From: Flavobacteriales bacterium
GTDB taxonomy: Bacteria > Bacteroidota > Bacteroidia > Flavobacteriales_F > PHOS-HE28
Direction of reading: 5' to 3'
Length of the DNA: 64,000 bases
Assembly (NCBI GenBank): GCA_016718655.1
Contig: JADKCV010000012.1
Location: 47,805 to 111,804 of the forward strand
Under the pieces are notes generated by a model. The model was not told where the DNA came from and searched no databases. It worked only from the letters and a program-made list of their open reading frames with translations. Below, piece by piece: positions 18,886-27,425 of this stretch. The position numbers and the translations under genes are program-made. How positions within the stretch are numbered: position 1 is the stretch's first letter; each line of letters starts with the position of its first letter.

Positions 18886-19661
18886 TGAAGCTGAAAGCGT
18901 TGATCATCGAGGATGAAGCACCGGCCTATCGCAGGTTGCACGGGCTGTTGAGCGCGCACCATCCCCAATTGGAGGTGGTGGATGTGGTGGACACCATCCA
19001 AGCCGCTGTGACCTGGTTCGGCGAGAACACGGCGCCGGACGTGATCTTCAGCGACATCCAATTGAGCGACGGCCTCAGCTTCGAGATCTACAAGCAGTTG
19101 CCGCCCCCCTGCCCCATCATCTTCACCACGGCCTACGACGCCTACATGCTAGAGGCCTTCCGCACCAACGGCATCGATTACCTGTTGAAGCCGATCGAGG
19201 AAGAGGAACTGGCACGTAGCGTGACCAAGTTCATGGGGTTGGTGCGCACTACGAATACGCCTCCCCTGCCCGATATCCAACGCCTGCTGGAGGCCGTACA
19301 GGGCCGTGGGACCATCTACCGCGACCGTTTCCTGGTGAAGCTGGGTACCAAACTGCTTCCCATCGCCACCGCCGACGTCGCGTACTTCCTCAGCAGCGAC
19401 GGGACCACGGAACTGCACACCCGCAACGGCAAACGCCACCTGATCGACCAACCGCTGGACGAGATCGAAGCGCAGCTTGATCCGCGTAGCTTCCACCGAC
19501 TCAACCGACAATGCATCGCCTGCGTGGAATGCATCGCCATGGTCCATCAGCACTTCAACGGCAAGCTGAAGGTGGAATTGAAGCCCAACGCTCCGGTGGA
19601 GGTGATGGTGAGCCGCGAACGCGCCAAAGGCTTCAAGGATTGGTTGGATGGCGTGGGGTGA
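18885..19661 (+). CDS. LytTR-family response regulator
   Basis: A 258-residue regulator. The receiver domain has IIEDEAPA (acidic pocket), Asp57 in VIFSDIQLSDG, Thr81/82 in IIFTTAYDAY and Lys102 in DYLLKPI. The LytTR DNA-binding domain (about 155-255) follows, with the RSFHRLNRQCIACVECI region typical of the family. It should be phosphorylated by the overlapping LytS kinase. Targets are unknown. The divergent TonB receptor gene is a nearby candidate. Confidence 0.93.
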   Translation: MKLKALIIEDEAPAYRRLHGLLSAHHPQLEVVDVVDTIQAAVTWFGENTAPDVIFSDIQLSDGLSFEIYKQLPPPCPIIFTTAYDAYMLEAFRTNGIDYLLKPIEEEELARSVTKFMGLVRTTNTPPLPDIQRLLEAVQGRGTIYRDRFLVKLGTKLLPIATADVAYFLSSDGTTELHTRNGKRHLIDQPLDEIEAQLDPRSFHRLNRQCIACVECIAMVHQHFNGKLKVELKPNAPVEVMVSRERAKGFKDWLDGVG

Positions 19662-19701
19662 TCGAAAAGATGTGCGGTCGCATCGCGATCTTTGCGCCAT
19701 C

Positions 19702-20472
19702 ATGAGCGACGGTTATGTGAAGCACACGGTGAACGAGGGGATCGCCACGGTCACCTTCCACCACCCCAAGAGCAACAGCCTGCCCGGCCACATCCTGCGC
19801 GGTATGGCCGATGCCATCACCACCTGCGGCAAGGACCCTTCGGTGCGCGTGATCGTGTTGCGCAGCGAGGGCGACAAGGCCTTCTGTGCCGGCGCCAGCT
19901 TCGATGAGCTCGTGGCCATCGAGGACAGTGCGCGCGGGCTGGAATTCTTCAGCGGCTTCGCCCATGTGATCAACGCCATCCGCACTGTTCCGGTGTTCGT
20001 CATCGGACGCATCCACAGCCATTGTGTGGGCGGCGGTGTGGGCATCGCCTGCGCGGTGGACATCGCCTATGCCACCACCAACGCCACCATCCGCCTGAGC
20101 GAACTGGCGGTGGGCATCGGTCCCTTCGTGGTGGGCCCGGCCGTGGAACGCAAGGTGGGCACCGGTCACTTCGGTCTGCTCAGCGCCACACCCGCCACCA
20201 AACGCAGTGCCCAGTGGGCCGAACAGAACGGCATCTACGCAGAACTGTTCGAGACCATCGAGGCCTTGGACGCCCGATTGGACGCTCATGCCCGCGAGCT
20301 GGCCGCCTACAGCCCCGAGGCCATGGCCGACATCAAGCGTGTACTCTGGAAGGGCACCGAGGATTGGGACCAGCTCCTGATCGAACGGGCGAAGATCAGC
20401 GGACGTTTGGTGCTGAGCGACTTCACCCGCAGCGCCATCGCGGCGTTCAAGGAGGCGGCGGCGAAACGCTGA
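19702..20472 (+). CDS. enoyl-CoA hydratase/isomerase family protein
   Basis: A 256-residue crotonase-fold enzyme. The CoA and oxyanion-hole segments are AFCAGASFDEL and HCVGGGVGIACAVDIAYA. The second segment carries a run of glycines where the catalytic glutamate region starts, and a later ELAVGIGPFVVGPAVERK fits the active-site loop. In Bacteroidota such genes are often annotated as methylglutaconyl-CoA or enoyl-CoA hydratases. The exact substrate is not certain. The start at 19702 is supported by GATCTTTG, a near -7 box 6-13 bases upstream, which suggests a very short leader. It follows the LytTR gene by 40 bases but may have its own promoter. Confidence 0.88.
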   Translation: MSDGYVKHTVNEGIATVTFHHPKSNSLPGHILRGMADAITTCGKDPSVRVIVLRSEGDKAFCAGASFDELVAIEDSARGLEFFSGFAHVINAIRTVPVFVIGRIHSHCVGGGVGIACAVDIAYATTNATIRLSELAVGIGPFVVGPAVERKVGTGHFGLLSATPATKRSAQWAEQNGIYAELFETIEALDARLDAHARELAAYSPEAMADIKRVLWKGTEDWDQLLIERAKISGRLVLSDFTRSAIAAFKEAAAKR

Positions 20473-20497
20473 TCGACCTTGGCTACCTTCGTGGGAT

Positions 20498-22078
20498 ATG
20501 CGTTCCACGATGACACCTCACGCCTTTCTCCCGACTGTCGGACTTCTTCTGTGCATTGCGACCCATGCACAGAACATCCCGCCTAGTGTGGATATCACCG
20601 CCGTGGAATTGGACCAAGGCGCCCAGACCGTAACGATCACCTACACGCTCATCGATGCGGAACAGGATGAGTGCGAGGTGCTGCTGACCGCCTCCTCGGA
20701 TGGCGGTGCGTCCTACCTGATCAACACGATGGGAGCCACCGGTGATATCGGGCCAGGTGTTGCGCCCAGCGCCGGGCTGTCCATCACCTGGAACTATGGG
20801 AGCATCGATCCCGAAGGCGTGTACATCCGGGTGATGGCAGAGGATGGACATGTTCCTGACATCCAAGCCATGGTGGACGCTTTACAGGCCGACCGACTCA
20901 TGCAACGACTTGCTCACGTCGCCATTCCACGCCACCATGTGAGCGCCCCGGACGGCATCACCGCCATCCGAGATACCATCATGCTCGCTTTCGGTGCGGC
21001 AGGAATGCAGACATCCCAACAAGCGGTGACCTTCCAAAGCAACACCGTACCGAACGTGATCGGGCGACTACCAGGACTGGTGGACGAGACACGCACCTTC
21101 ATCGTGGATGGCCACTACGATGCGGTGACCAACACGGCTGGCGCCGACGACAATGCCACGGCGGTCGCCGCCACGCTCGAGATCGCGCGCATCCTTTCGG
21201 GATACCGCTTCCGTAACAGCATCCGGTTCATCGGATTCAGCTTCGAGGAACAGGGTCTGATCGGTGCGCAGACCTATGTACAGAGTGGTATCCCTGTATG
21301 GGAACAGATCGCCGGCGTGCTGAACATGGAGATGATCGGCTATTACAGTGAGGATCCAGGTAGCCAGCAATTGCCTGCCGGTTTCGAGTTCCTCTTCCCT
21401 GCTGCCGTGGCTCAGATCGAAGCGAACGAGTTCAGGGGCGACTTCCTTACCGTGGTCGGCAACACGGCTTCACAACCACTGATCGACGCGTACATGGCGG
21501 CCACTGCTGCGTACGTGCCCGAACTGAGCGCGATCCCCTTGGCGGTACCGGGCAACGGGCAGATCGCCCCGGACCTTCGCCGAAGCGATCATGCCGTGTT
21601 CTGGGATACCGGTCGCCCGGCACTGATGCTCACCGATGGCAGCAACTTCCGCAATGCCAACTACCATACACCGAACGACACACCCTCCACCATCGACACG
21701 CTGTTCTTCCTACGCAGCGCCCAGGCCACCCTCGCCACCTTGGCCACCTTGGCAGAGCCGATCAATTCGGGTTTCGACTCCTACTTGCTCGGTGATCTGG
21801 TAGGCGTGCATGCGCATGAGCATCCCCGTGCGTGCGCCGCCACCGCACGCCAGGACCGGCAGGCGGACCTCTTGCGTGTGGACCTGGGTGTGTGCAGCGC
21901 GCAGGGGATCACCGCAAGCCTATTCGATGCCCGGGGTGTACGCGTAGCGGGCCGCACCTTCCGACCTGCTGATGGCGTGCATGACCTACCGCTGAACGGA
22001 CTACGTGCTGGCATGTACCTCCTTGTCCTGGAGGATGGCGAACAACACCAGACGTTGAAGGTGGACGTGGTACGCTAG
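20498..22078 (+). CDS. secreted M28-family zinc aminopeptidase with T9SS sorting domain
   Basis: A 526-residue secreted peptidase. Signal peptide to THAQ, an N-terminal Ig-like region (about 27-115), then the M28 domain with all zinc and catalytic motifs: DGHYDAV (His and catalytic Asp), GADDNA (bridging Asp), SFEEQG (catalytic and zinc Glu), NMEMIGYYS and SDHAVFWDTG (last zinc His). The C-terminal about 80 residues fit a T9SS domain, though with an unusual Arg/Ala-rich entry instead of the YPNP motif. The ATG at 20498 is preferred over 20510 because a TACCTTCG box ends 6 bases before it. Its stop overlaps the stop of the convergent DUF4293 gene within CTAG. Confidence 0.9.
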   Translation: MRSTMTPHAFLPTVGLLLCIATHAQNIPPSVDITAVELDQGAQTVTITYTLIDAEQDECEVLLTASSDGGASYLINTMGATGDIGPGVAPSAGLSITWNYGSIDPEGVYIRVMAEDGHVPDIQAMVDALQADRLMQRLAHVAIPRHHVSAPDGITAIRDTIMLAFGAAGMQTSQQAVTFQSNTVPNVIGRLPGLVDETRTFIVDGHYDAVTNTAGADDNATAVAATLEIARILSGYRFRNSIRFIGFSFEEQGLIGAQTYVQSGIPVWEQIAGVLNMEMIGYYSEDPGSQQLPAGFEFLFPAAVAQIEANEFRGDFLTVVGNTASQPLIDAYMAATAAYVPELSAIPLAVPGNGQIAPDLRRSDHAVFWDTGRPALMLTDGSNFRNANYHTPNDTPSTIDTLFFLRSAQATLATLATLAEPINSGFDSYLLGDLVGVHAHEHPRACAATARQDRQADLLRVDLGVCSAQGITASLFDARGVRVAGRTFRPADGVHDLPLNGLRAGMYLLVLEDGEQHQTLKVDVVR

Positions 22079-22548
22079 CGCAAACGGTCCATGCTACGGA
22101 CCAGAGCCTCATCGGCCTTGATGGCCCGCTCCGCCAGGAAGGTGAGCACGAGAGCGACGATGGGCATCACGAACGACAAGCCATATCCTGCATCCACCGC
22201 CCCGCCACCGGATAGATACCCGTTCACCGAGCGATCGGTGATGAACATGAACGCGATCACACCGAGCAACAGGAGGTAGGTGCCGCGAACGAAACGCATC
22301 TGGCGTGGTCGGTTCCGGAACATGAACACGGTGGCCATCAGGGCAACACCCAGCACTGAGAGCACCAGGTGGAAGGGCATCTTCACATCCACATCGGTAA
22401 CGGGACCACCCTCCTGGGTCACCAGACCTGCCGTGCGGAGGACGAAGGACCGCCCATCCCGCTCATACGTCGCGATAGGGAACAGCCAAGTGGCAAGGCA
22501 AAGGAGGGCTGCCAGACCGAGGAACAGGGATTGCTTACGCTGCAGCAT
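22075..22548 (-). CDS. DUF4293 membrane protein
   Basis: A 157-residue protein with four membrane helices that opens MLQRKQSLFLGLAALLCLA, the hallmark start of the Bacteroidota-specific DUF4293 family. Helices lie at about 7-25, 58-75, 88-103 and 120-138. The function is unknown. In other Bacteroidota the gene often sits next to rho, and here rho follows about 260 bases away on the other strand, which fits. The spacer (22549-22812) is the only place for the divergent promoters. Confidence 0.85.
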   Translation of the reverse strand: MLQRKQSLFLGLAALLCLATWLFPIATYERDGRSFVLRTAGLVTQEGGPVTDVDVKMPFHLVLSVLGVALMATVFMFRNRPRQMRFVRGTYLLLLGVIAFMFITDRSVNGYLSGGGAVDAGYGLSFVMPIVALVLTFLAERAIKADEALVRSMDRLR

Positions 22549-22812
22549 GGAGAACAGGTGGCCGCGAAATTAGGCAGGTCAGCGGTGCCCTTGGTTCAAA
22601 AAAAACACCGGGTATCCTTCATGTTCCATCCCAAGGCCTTAACATTGCAGCGCGATCGCGATCGGCGGGTACGCTCCATCCATTCGGATGAGCCACTTGT
22701 ACCCCCGCCCCAAAGGAATTTCTTCCCGTACCTGTACTGAACGCCTCAACGGCCGCATCCATTCCGCTCCGCGGACCCCCAACCCTACCGAACCCTTCCC
22801 ATTCTCGTGTCC

Positions 22813-24813
22813 ATGTTTGATCAGAACGCGCTCAGCGCTATGAAGCTCGCCGAGCTCAAGGAGGTCGCCAAGGCCCTTGAACTGAAAAAGGCCGATACCC
22901 TCAAGAAACAGGACCTTATCAATAAGATCCTGGAAGAGCAAGCCCGTAAGGCCGAGAAGGGCGGTGCGGCGGAGAAACCCAAACCCATCGGACCCGCCTT
23001 CGTGGGCGATGAAAAGGCAATCGCTGCCATGGCCACCGATGATGAGGTGCCGCTTGAGGTGGACCCTGATCCTCCTGCAGTGATGGACGGTCCGGATGCC
23101 GATGAGGATGATGAGGACGATGACGAGGATGACGAGGACACTGACGAGGATGACGATGAGCAGGAGGATGAGCGGACAGCGGGTGATGCACGTGCTACCG
23201 GGACACGACCCGAACAGCCCTTGGCTTCGCCTTCACCGAGCACCGCTCCCGGTGAACGCAGGGAGGAGCGCCCGCGTCATGAACGCCGTGATCGCCAGGA
23301 GAACCGCGATCGTTCGCGCGACGAACCGACACCGCGCGGACCCGAGACCAGGGCCGAGGAAGGCCAACGCCCGGACCAAGTGGCTCCGCGCCTGGAACGT
23401 GAACAGGTCCGCCAGGACCGTCGTGATCGACCGGAGCGGGAAGGCAATGAACGCGGGAACGATCAGCGCCGTGATCGGGACCAGCCTCGGGATCAGAACC
23501 GGGACCAACCTCGTGACCGTGATCAACAGCGTGATGGCAACCGTGACCAGAACCGGGACCGGGAGCAGCAACGGGACCAGCCGCGTGATCGTGATCAGCA
23601 GCGTGATGGCAACCGCGACCAGAACCGCGACCAGCAACGCAACGACCGGGATCGCCAGGAACGGCAACCCGACCGTCCCCAACGCGAGGTGTTCAACTTC
23701 GATGCCTTCGTAGAGACGGAAGGCGTTCTGGAAGTGATGCCGGAGGGATACGGTTTCCTTCGGAGCAGCGACTACAACTACCTGGCCTCGCCGGATGATG
23801 TATACGTGAACCAGCAGCAGATCAAGCAGTTCGGCTTGAAGCTCGGCGATACCGTTCAAGGCTTCGTGCGCCCGCCGCGTGAAGGGGACAAGTTCTTCCC
23901 CTTGGTGAAAGTGGACCGCATCAATGGCCGTGATCCGGAATGGGTGCGTGACCGCGTACCGTTCAAGTTCCTGACCCCCTTGTTCCCGGACGAGAAGTTC
24001 AACCTCGCAGGCAAGGGGCACAGCCTCAGCACGCGCGTGCTCGACCTGTTCGCTCCCATCGGCAAAGGTCAGCGTGGTCTGATCGTGGCGCAGCCAAAGA
24101 CGGGTAAGACCGTGCTCCTGAAGGATGTGGCCAACGCCATTGCCGCCAACCACCCCGAGGTCTACCTGATCGTCCTACTGATCGATGAACGACCCGAGGA
24201 GGTGACCGACATGGCCCGAAGCGTGAACGCGGAAGTGATCGCCAGCACCTTCGACGAACCCGCTTCGCGCCACGTGGCGGTGGCCGGTATCGTGTTGGAA
24301 AAGGCCAAGGCCATGGTGGAATGCGGGCATGATGTGGTGATCCTGCTCGACTCCATCACGCGTCTGGCACGCGCGTACAACACCGTGCAACCCGCCAGCG
24401 GCAAGATCCTTTCCGGTGGTGTGGACGCCAACGCGCTGCAGAAACCCAAACGCTTCTTCGGTGCCGCACGGAAGATCGAGAACGGTGGATCGCTCACCAT
24501 CCTCGCCACGGCGTTGGTGGAGACCGGCAGCAAGATGGACGAGGTGATCTTCGAGGAGTTCAAGGGAACCGGCAACATGGAGCTCCAACTCGATCGGAAG
24601 ATCAGCAACCGTCGCATCTTCCCGGCCATCGACATCCTCGCCAGCGGCACCCGTCGCGACGATCTGCTCCACGGCAAGGAGGTCATGCAGCGCACCTGGA
24701 TACTGCGCAAGCACCTGGCGGACATGAACTCCATCGAGGCCATGGAATTCGTGAAGAAGCACATGGAAGGCACCAAGAGCAATGAGGAGTTCCTCGTGAG
24801 CATGAACGGCTGA
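22813..24813 (+). CDS. rho: transcription termination factor Rho with long disordered insert
   Basis: A 666-residue Rho, far longer than the about 420 of E. coli. The N-terminal helical region (MFDQNALSAMKLAELKEVA) is followed by an acidic tract (residues about 96-120, mostly D/E) and a long Arg/Asp/Gln/Asn tract (about 150-290) made of RDQ, RDRDQ and NRDQ words. The RNA-binding fold starts near GVLEVMPEGYGFLR. The ATPase has Walker A AQPKTGKT, Walker B VVILLDSITRLAR and the Q-loop/R-loop region ENGGSLTILATALVETGS. Such inserts are known in Bacteroidota Rho and have been linked to condensate formation. The ATG at 22813 matches family N termini; a GTG two codons earlier is possible. Confidence 0.95.
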   Translation: MFDQNALSAMKLAELKEVAKALELKKADTLKKQDLINKILEEQARKAEKGGAAEKPKPIGPAFVGDEKAIAAMATDDEVPLEVDPDPPAVMDGPDADEDDEDDDEDDEDTDEDDDEQEDERTAGDARATGTRPEQPLASPSPSTAPGERREERPRHERRDRQENRDRSRDEPTPRGPETRAEEGQRPDQVAPRLEREQVRQDRRDRPEREGNERGNDQRRDRDQPRDQNRDQPRDRDQQRDGNRDQNRDREQQRDQPRDRDQQRDGNRDQNRDQQRNDRDRQERQPDRPQREVFNFDAFVETEGVLEVMPEGYGFLRSSDYNYLASPDDVYVNQQQIKQFGLKLGDTVQGFVRPPREGDKFFPLVKVDRINGRDPEWVRDRVPFKFLTPLFPDEKFNLAGKGHSLSTRVLDLFAPIGKGQRGLIVAQPKTGKTVLLKDVANAIAANHPEVYLIVLLIDERPEEVTDMARSVNAEVIASTFDEPASRHVAVAGIVLEKAKAMVECGHDVVILLDSITRLARAYNTVQPASGKILSGGVDANALQKPKRFFGAARKIENGGSLTILATALVETGSKMDEVIFEEFKGTGNMELQLDRKISNRRIFPAIDILASGTRRDDLLHGKEVMQRTWILRKHLADMNSIEAMEFVKKHMEGTKSNEEFLVSMNG

Positions 24814-24824
24814 TCCAGGGAGAA

Positions 24825-24838
24825 GGAGCAGGAACAGG
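24825..24838 (+). repeat. left arm of inverted hexamer repeat flanking the four-helix-bundle gene
   Basis: GGAGCAGGAACAGG, 12 bases after the rho stop. Its exact reverse complement, CCTGTTCCTGCTCC, occurs at 25340-25353 inside the C/T-rich tract on the other side of the small gene. The 14-bp arms enclose about 500 bases. Confidence 0.6.
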
Positions 24839-24899
24839 CGCGGGGGCAAGCGATCGTCGATCTGCCAGTATGTTTGACATCCCTTCAACCTGATCGGCA

Positions 24900-25277
24900 A
24901 TGAGCGGCTTCAAGGAAATGACCGTGTACAAAAAGGCCTTCGAGATGGCCAACCTGGTGTTTCTCCTATCGAAGCGATTCCCCGTTGAGGAACGGTATTC
25001 GTTGACAGACCAGATCCGCAGATCATCCCGTTCGGTATCCGCGCAGTTTGCAGAAGGCTACAGAAAGAAACGATACCCGTTGCATTTCATCTCCAAGATG
25101 ACGGACTGCGATGGAGAGAACGCCGAGACCCAGGTCTGGCTGGACCATGCTGTCGCTTGCGCATACGTCACTCAAAAGGATATCGCACCGATCATCTCGC
25201 TTTCCGAAGAGGTAGGCCGCATGCTTGGTGACATGATCGAGAACCCCGGAAAATATGGCGTGACCAAGCAGGCGTAA
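24900..25277 (+). CDS. four-helix-bundle protein (S23/IVP family)
   Basis: A 125-residue all-helical protein with the family opening MTVYKKAFEMANLVF, the central SLTDQIRRSSRSVSAQFAEG and the late ETQVWLDHAVACAY. Members were first found as ORFs in intervening sequences of 23S rRNA (S23) and are related in fold to the Avd accessory protein of diversity-generating retroelements. Most copies in Bacteroidota stand alone in varied places, and the function is unknown. Here it lies between rho and a DUF4199-like gene, bracketed by inverted hexamer repeats. Confidence 0.9.
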   Translation: MSGFKEMTVYKKAFEMANLVFLLSKRFPVEERYSLTDQIRRSSRSVSAQFAEGYRKKRYPLHFISKMTDCDGENAETQVWLDHAVACAYVTQKDIAPIISLSEEVGRMLGDMIENPGKYGVTKQA

Positions 25278-25293
25278 GCCAGTACTCCATCCT

Positions 25294-25410
25294 TGCCCCT
25301 CCTCCTCCTCCTCCTCCTCCTCCTGTTCCTGTTCCTGTTCCTGTTCCTGCTCCTGCGCCTGCCGCTGCCCCTGCCCCTGCCCCAGTCCCTGCTCCTGTCC
25401 CTGCCCCTCT
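25294..25410. repeat. C/T-rich microsatellite (CTC)n then (CCTGNN)n
   Basis: About 24 bases of CTC triplets run into hexamers CCTGTT, CCTGCT and CCTGCC with growing variation to 25410. The same hexamer family occurs inside lpxB at 40876-40981 and, in the opposite orientation, just after rho. Overlapping long frames on either strand (Gln/Glu-rich in one) are by-products of the repeat. Confidence 0.85.
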
Positions 25411-25419
25411 GAACTCACC

Positions 25420-25892
25420 ATGCTACTCGCCTTCCTAGCAGCCATAGCGGTCTTCATCCTTCGTCTGGTACTGTTCTCCATGGACCGGCCTCCGGAGGGA
25501 ACGGACTTCATGTTGGTGCACTTCCTGGCCATCGTCACCGTGGTCTTCTTCGCGGGCAGAAGGCGCTGGGTCGTGACCGCAACGTTTCATTTCCTGACCT
25601 GATGCGGGACGGTTTCAAGAGCGCCGCGCTCTATGCTTTGCTCTCCGGATCACTGCTCTTGGCCTATTACAACCTGGTGGAGCCCGAACACTTCCGACTT
25701 CGTGTAGAGGAGATGGTCCAACGCGGCATGGCGGAAGGACAGCCCGAGGACATCATCAGGCCCAGGCTGGAGAAGTTCTTCACGCCGTTCAATTATGCGA
25801 GCATCACCTTCTTCGCGCTCTTGGCCATCGGTGGTGCGCAATCACTTGTGATCGCCATCCTGCACCACAAGGTGCTTCGCCGTTACCGGTAG
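25420..25892 (+). pseudogene. DUF4199-like membrane protein gene with a one-base frameshift
   Basis: Frame 1 (from ATG 25420) gives two membrane helices, ending in VTVVFFAGR. The reading then continues in the next frame as KALGRDRNVSFPDLMRDG, a third helix (YALLSGSLLLAYYNLV), an acidic middle part (EEMVQRGMAEGQPEDIIRP) and a last helix ending HHKVLRRYR at 25892. One missing base near 25558-25560 joins them into a protein of about 157 residues. The pattern of helices with a long polar stretch before the last helix fits DUF4199 proteins. The alternative is two overlapping small proteins (25420-25602 and 25602-25892), which I find less likely. Confidence 0.65.
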
Positions 25893-25902
25893 TCGGGCGT
25901 GC

Positions 25903-27288
25903 TTAAGCGATGAAGGCCTCGCTCAGGGCCTGCAGGTCGAGACCGCCGAAATTGCCACTGCTCATCATCAGGAGAACGGCTTTGTCCGTGAGCCCTTCAC
26001 GCACCGCACCCATCACCGCGATCGGGTCCGTGATCACGTGAAGGTCCTCGCGTCCGAACGCCGCGCGTATCCGTTCTGGTGGGATGGGCGGCAAGCGCTT
26101 CAGTTGGACCGCATGGGGATCATAGAATACGATCGCCTTGTCCGCGTCCGACATACTGCCCGCATATTGGTCCAGGAAACCTTCACTGAGGCTGCTGTAG
26201 GTGTGCAACTCCATACAGGCCACGAGTCGACGGTCCGGGAACTGCTCTCGGACAGCTTGGACCGTCGCCTTCAGCTTGCTGGGAGAATGTGCAAAATCCT
26301 TGTAGACCGCACGTCCTGGCACCTCGGCCAGTTTCTCCAATCGCTTGGCCGCACCGGAGAAACCACCGATCGCCTGATAGAACTGTGCATCACCAATACC
26401 CAACAAGTGGCACACGTGGCGCGCCCCTTCGAGGTTCATCAGGTTGTGCCGGCCGAACACGTTGAGGGCATGGGTACCATGTGGTGTCACCAGGGTGGTC
26501 ACGCCGTCATCGATGCGGTGGGTCGGTACTCCATAGGGTATCCGCTGTGCACCAACGTCAGGAGCTTCGGCCAACGTTCGCACCTCCTCATCCTCCCGAC
26601 AATAGACCAATTTACCACCGGGTTCGATCACATTGATGAACGTGCGGAACTGGTCCACATAGCTCTCGAACGTCTTGAACACGTTCACATGGTCCCACGC
26701 GATACCACTGATCAGCGCGATGTCCGGCTTGTACAAATGGAACTTCGGCACGGGCTGCAAGGCGCTCGCCAGGTACTCGTCCCCCTCGATGATCGCCACA
26801 CTACTCGTCGCGCTCACCTTCACCATGCAGTCGAAGCCTTCCAATTGCGCACCCACCAGGTAGTCGAACTCCACGCCGGCATGGCGCAGCACGTGCACGA
26901 TCATGCTGGTGATGGTGGTCTTGCCGTGGCTCCCACCGATGACCACCCGGGTCTTCTCCTTGGTGCGTTCGTAGAAGTACGAAGGGTAGCTGAACACGGG
27001 GATCCCCAGTTCCTGCGCCCGCACCAGCTCCGGATTGTCGATGCGTGCGTGCATGCCCAGGATGACCGCATCGATGTCCGAGGTGATGCGATGCGGTTCC
27101 CAACCCAATCGATCGGGCAGCAGGCCCAGTCGATCCAACCGACTACGGCTGGGCTCGAAGATCTCATCATCACTACCGGTCACATCGAAGCCTTGATTGT
27201 GTAGCGCAATGGCCAGGTTGTGCATGGCACTTCCACCGATGGCGATGAAGTGGACGCGTTGGCCAGTGGTGTGCTTCGGATCGGACAT
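25903..27288 (-). CDS. mpl: Mpl-type murein peptide ligase (Mur ligase family)
   Basis: A 461-residue Mur ligase. The N-terminal Rossmann domain has FIAIGGSAMHNLA. The ATP site is GGSHGKTTITSM, followed by IEGDEYLASA and SGIAWDHVNVF (metal and carbamylated-Lys region), and the C-terminal domain has KDFAHSPSKLKATVQA. Mpl joins recycled murein tripeptide to UDP-MurNAc. MurC is the close relative, but the missing MurC cluster context (no murG or ftsW nearby) and the DFAHSPSK motif favour Mpl. It is a cytosolic stand-alone gene, divergent from the MBL hydrolase. Confidence 0.9.
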   Translation of the reverse strand: MSDPKHTTGQRVHFIAIGGSAMHNLAIALHNQGFDVTGSDDEIFEPSRSRLDRLGLLPDRLGWEPHRITSDIDAVILGMHARIDNPELVRAQELGIPVFSYPSYFYERTKEKTRVVIGGSHGKTTITSMIVHVLRHAGVEFDYLVGAQLEGFDCMVKVSATSSVAIIEGDEYLASALQPVPKFHLYKPDIALISGIAWDHVNVFKTFESYVDQFRTFINVIEPGGKLVYCREDEEVRTLAEAPDVGAQRIPYGVPTHRIDDGVTTLVTPHGTHALNVFGRHNLMNLEGARHVCHLLGIGDAQFYQAIGGFSGAAKRLEKLAEVPGRAVYKDFAHSPSKLKATVQAVREQFPDRRLVACMELHTYSSLSEGFLDQYAGSMSDADKAIVFYDPHAVQLKRLPPIPPERIRAAFGREDLHVITDPIAVMGAVREGLTDKAVLLMMSSGNFGGLDLQALSEAFIA

Positions 27289-27425
27289 GTTCAGGGGAGC
27301 GCCCGGGGCGTAAGCCGGACCCTGCGAAATTGCACCCGGCCGTTACGCATTGATGTCCCACTGCGCCGGAGTTACGCGGAACTTGCTGTTGAAAGGGTTC
27401 TCGGGCTACTACCGACCTTTAGGCC

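Noticed and set aside
25023..25538. Gln/Glu-rich minus-strand protein across the microsatellite
   Set aside because: It is antisense to the four-helix-bundle gene and its composition comes from the hexamer repeat.
26038..27204. Long plus-strand frame antisense to mpl (388 codons)
   Set aside because: The minus strand encodes a complete Mur ligase with all motifs. The antisense product is His- and Arg-rich with no motif, a GC-rich shadow.
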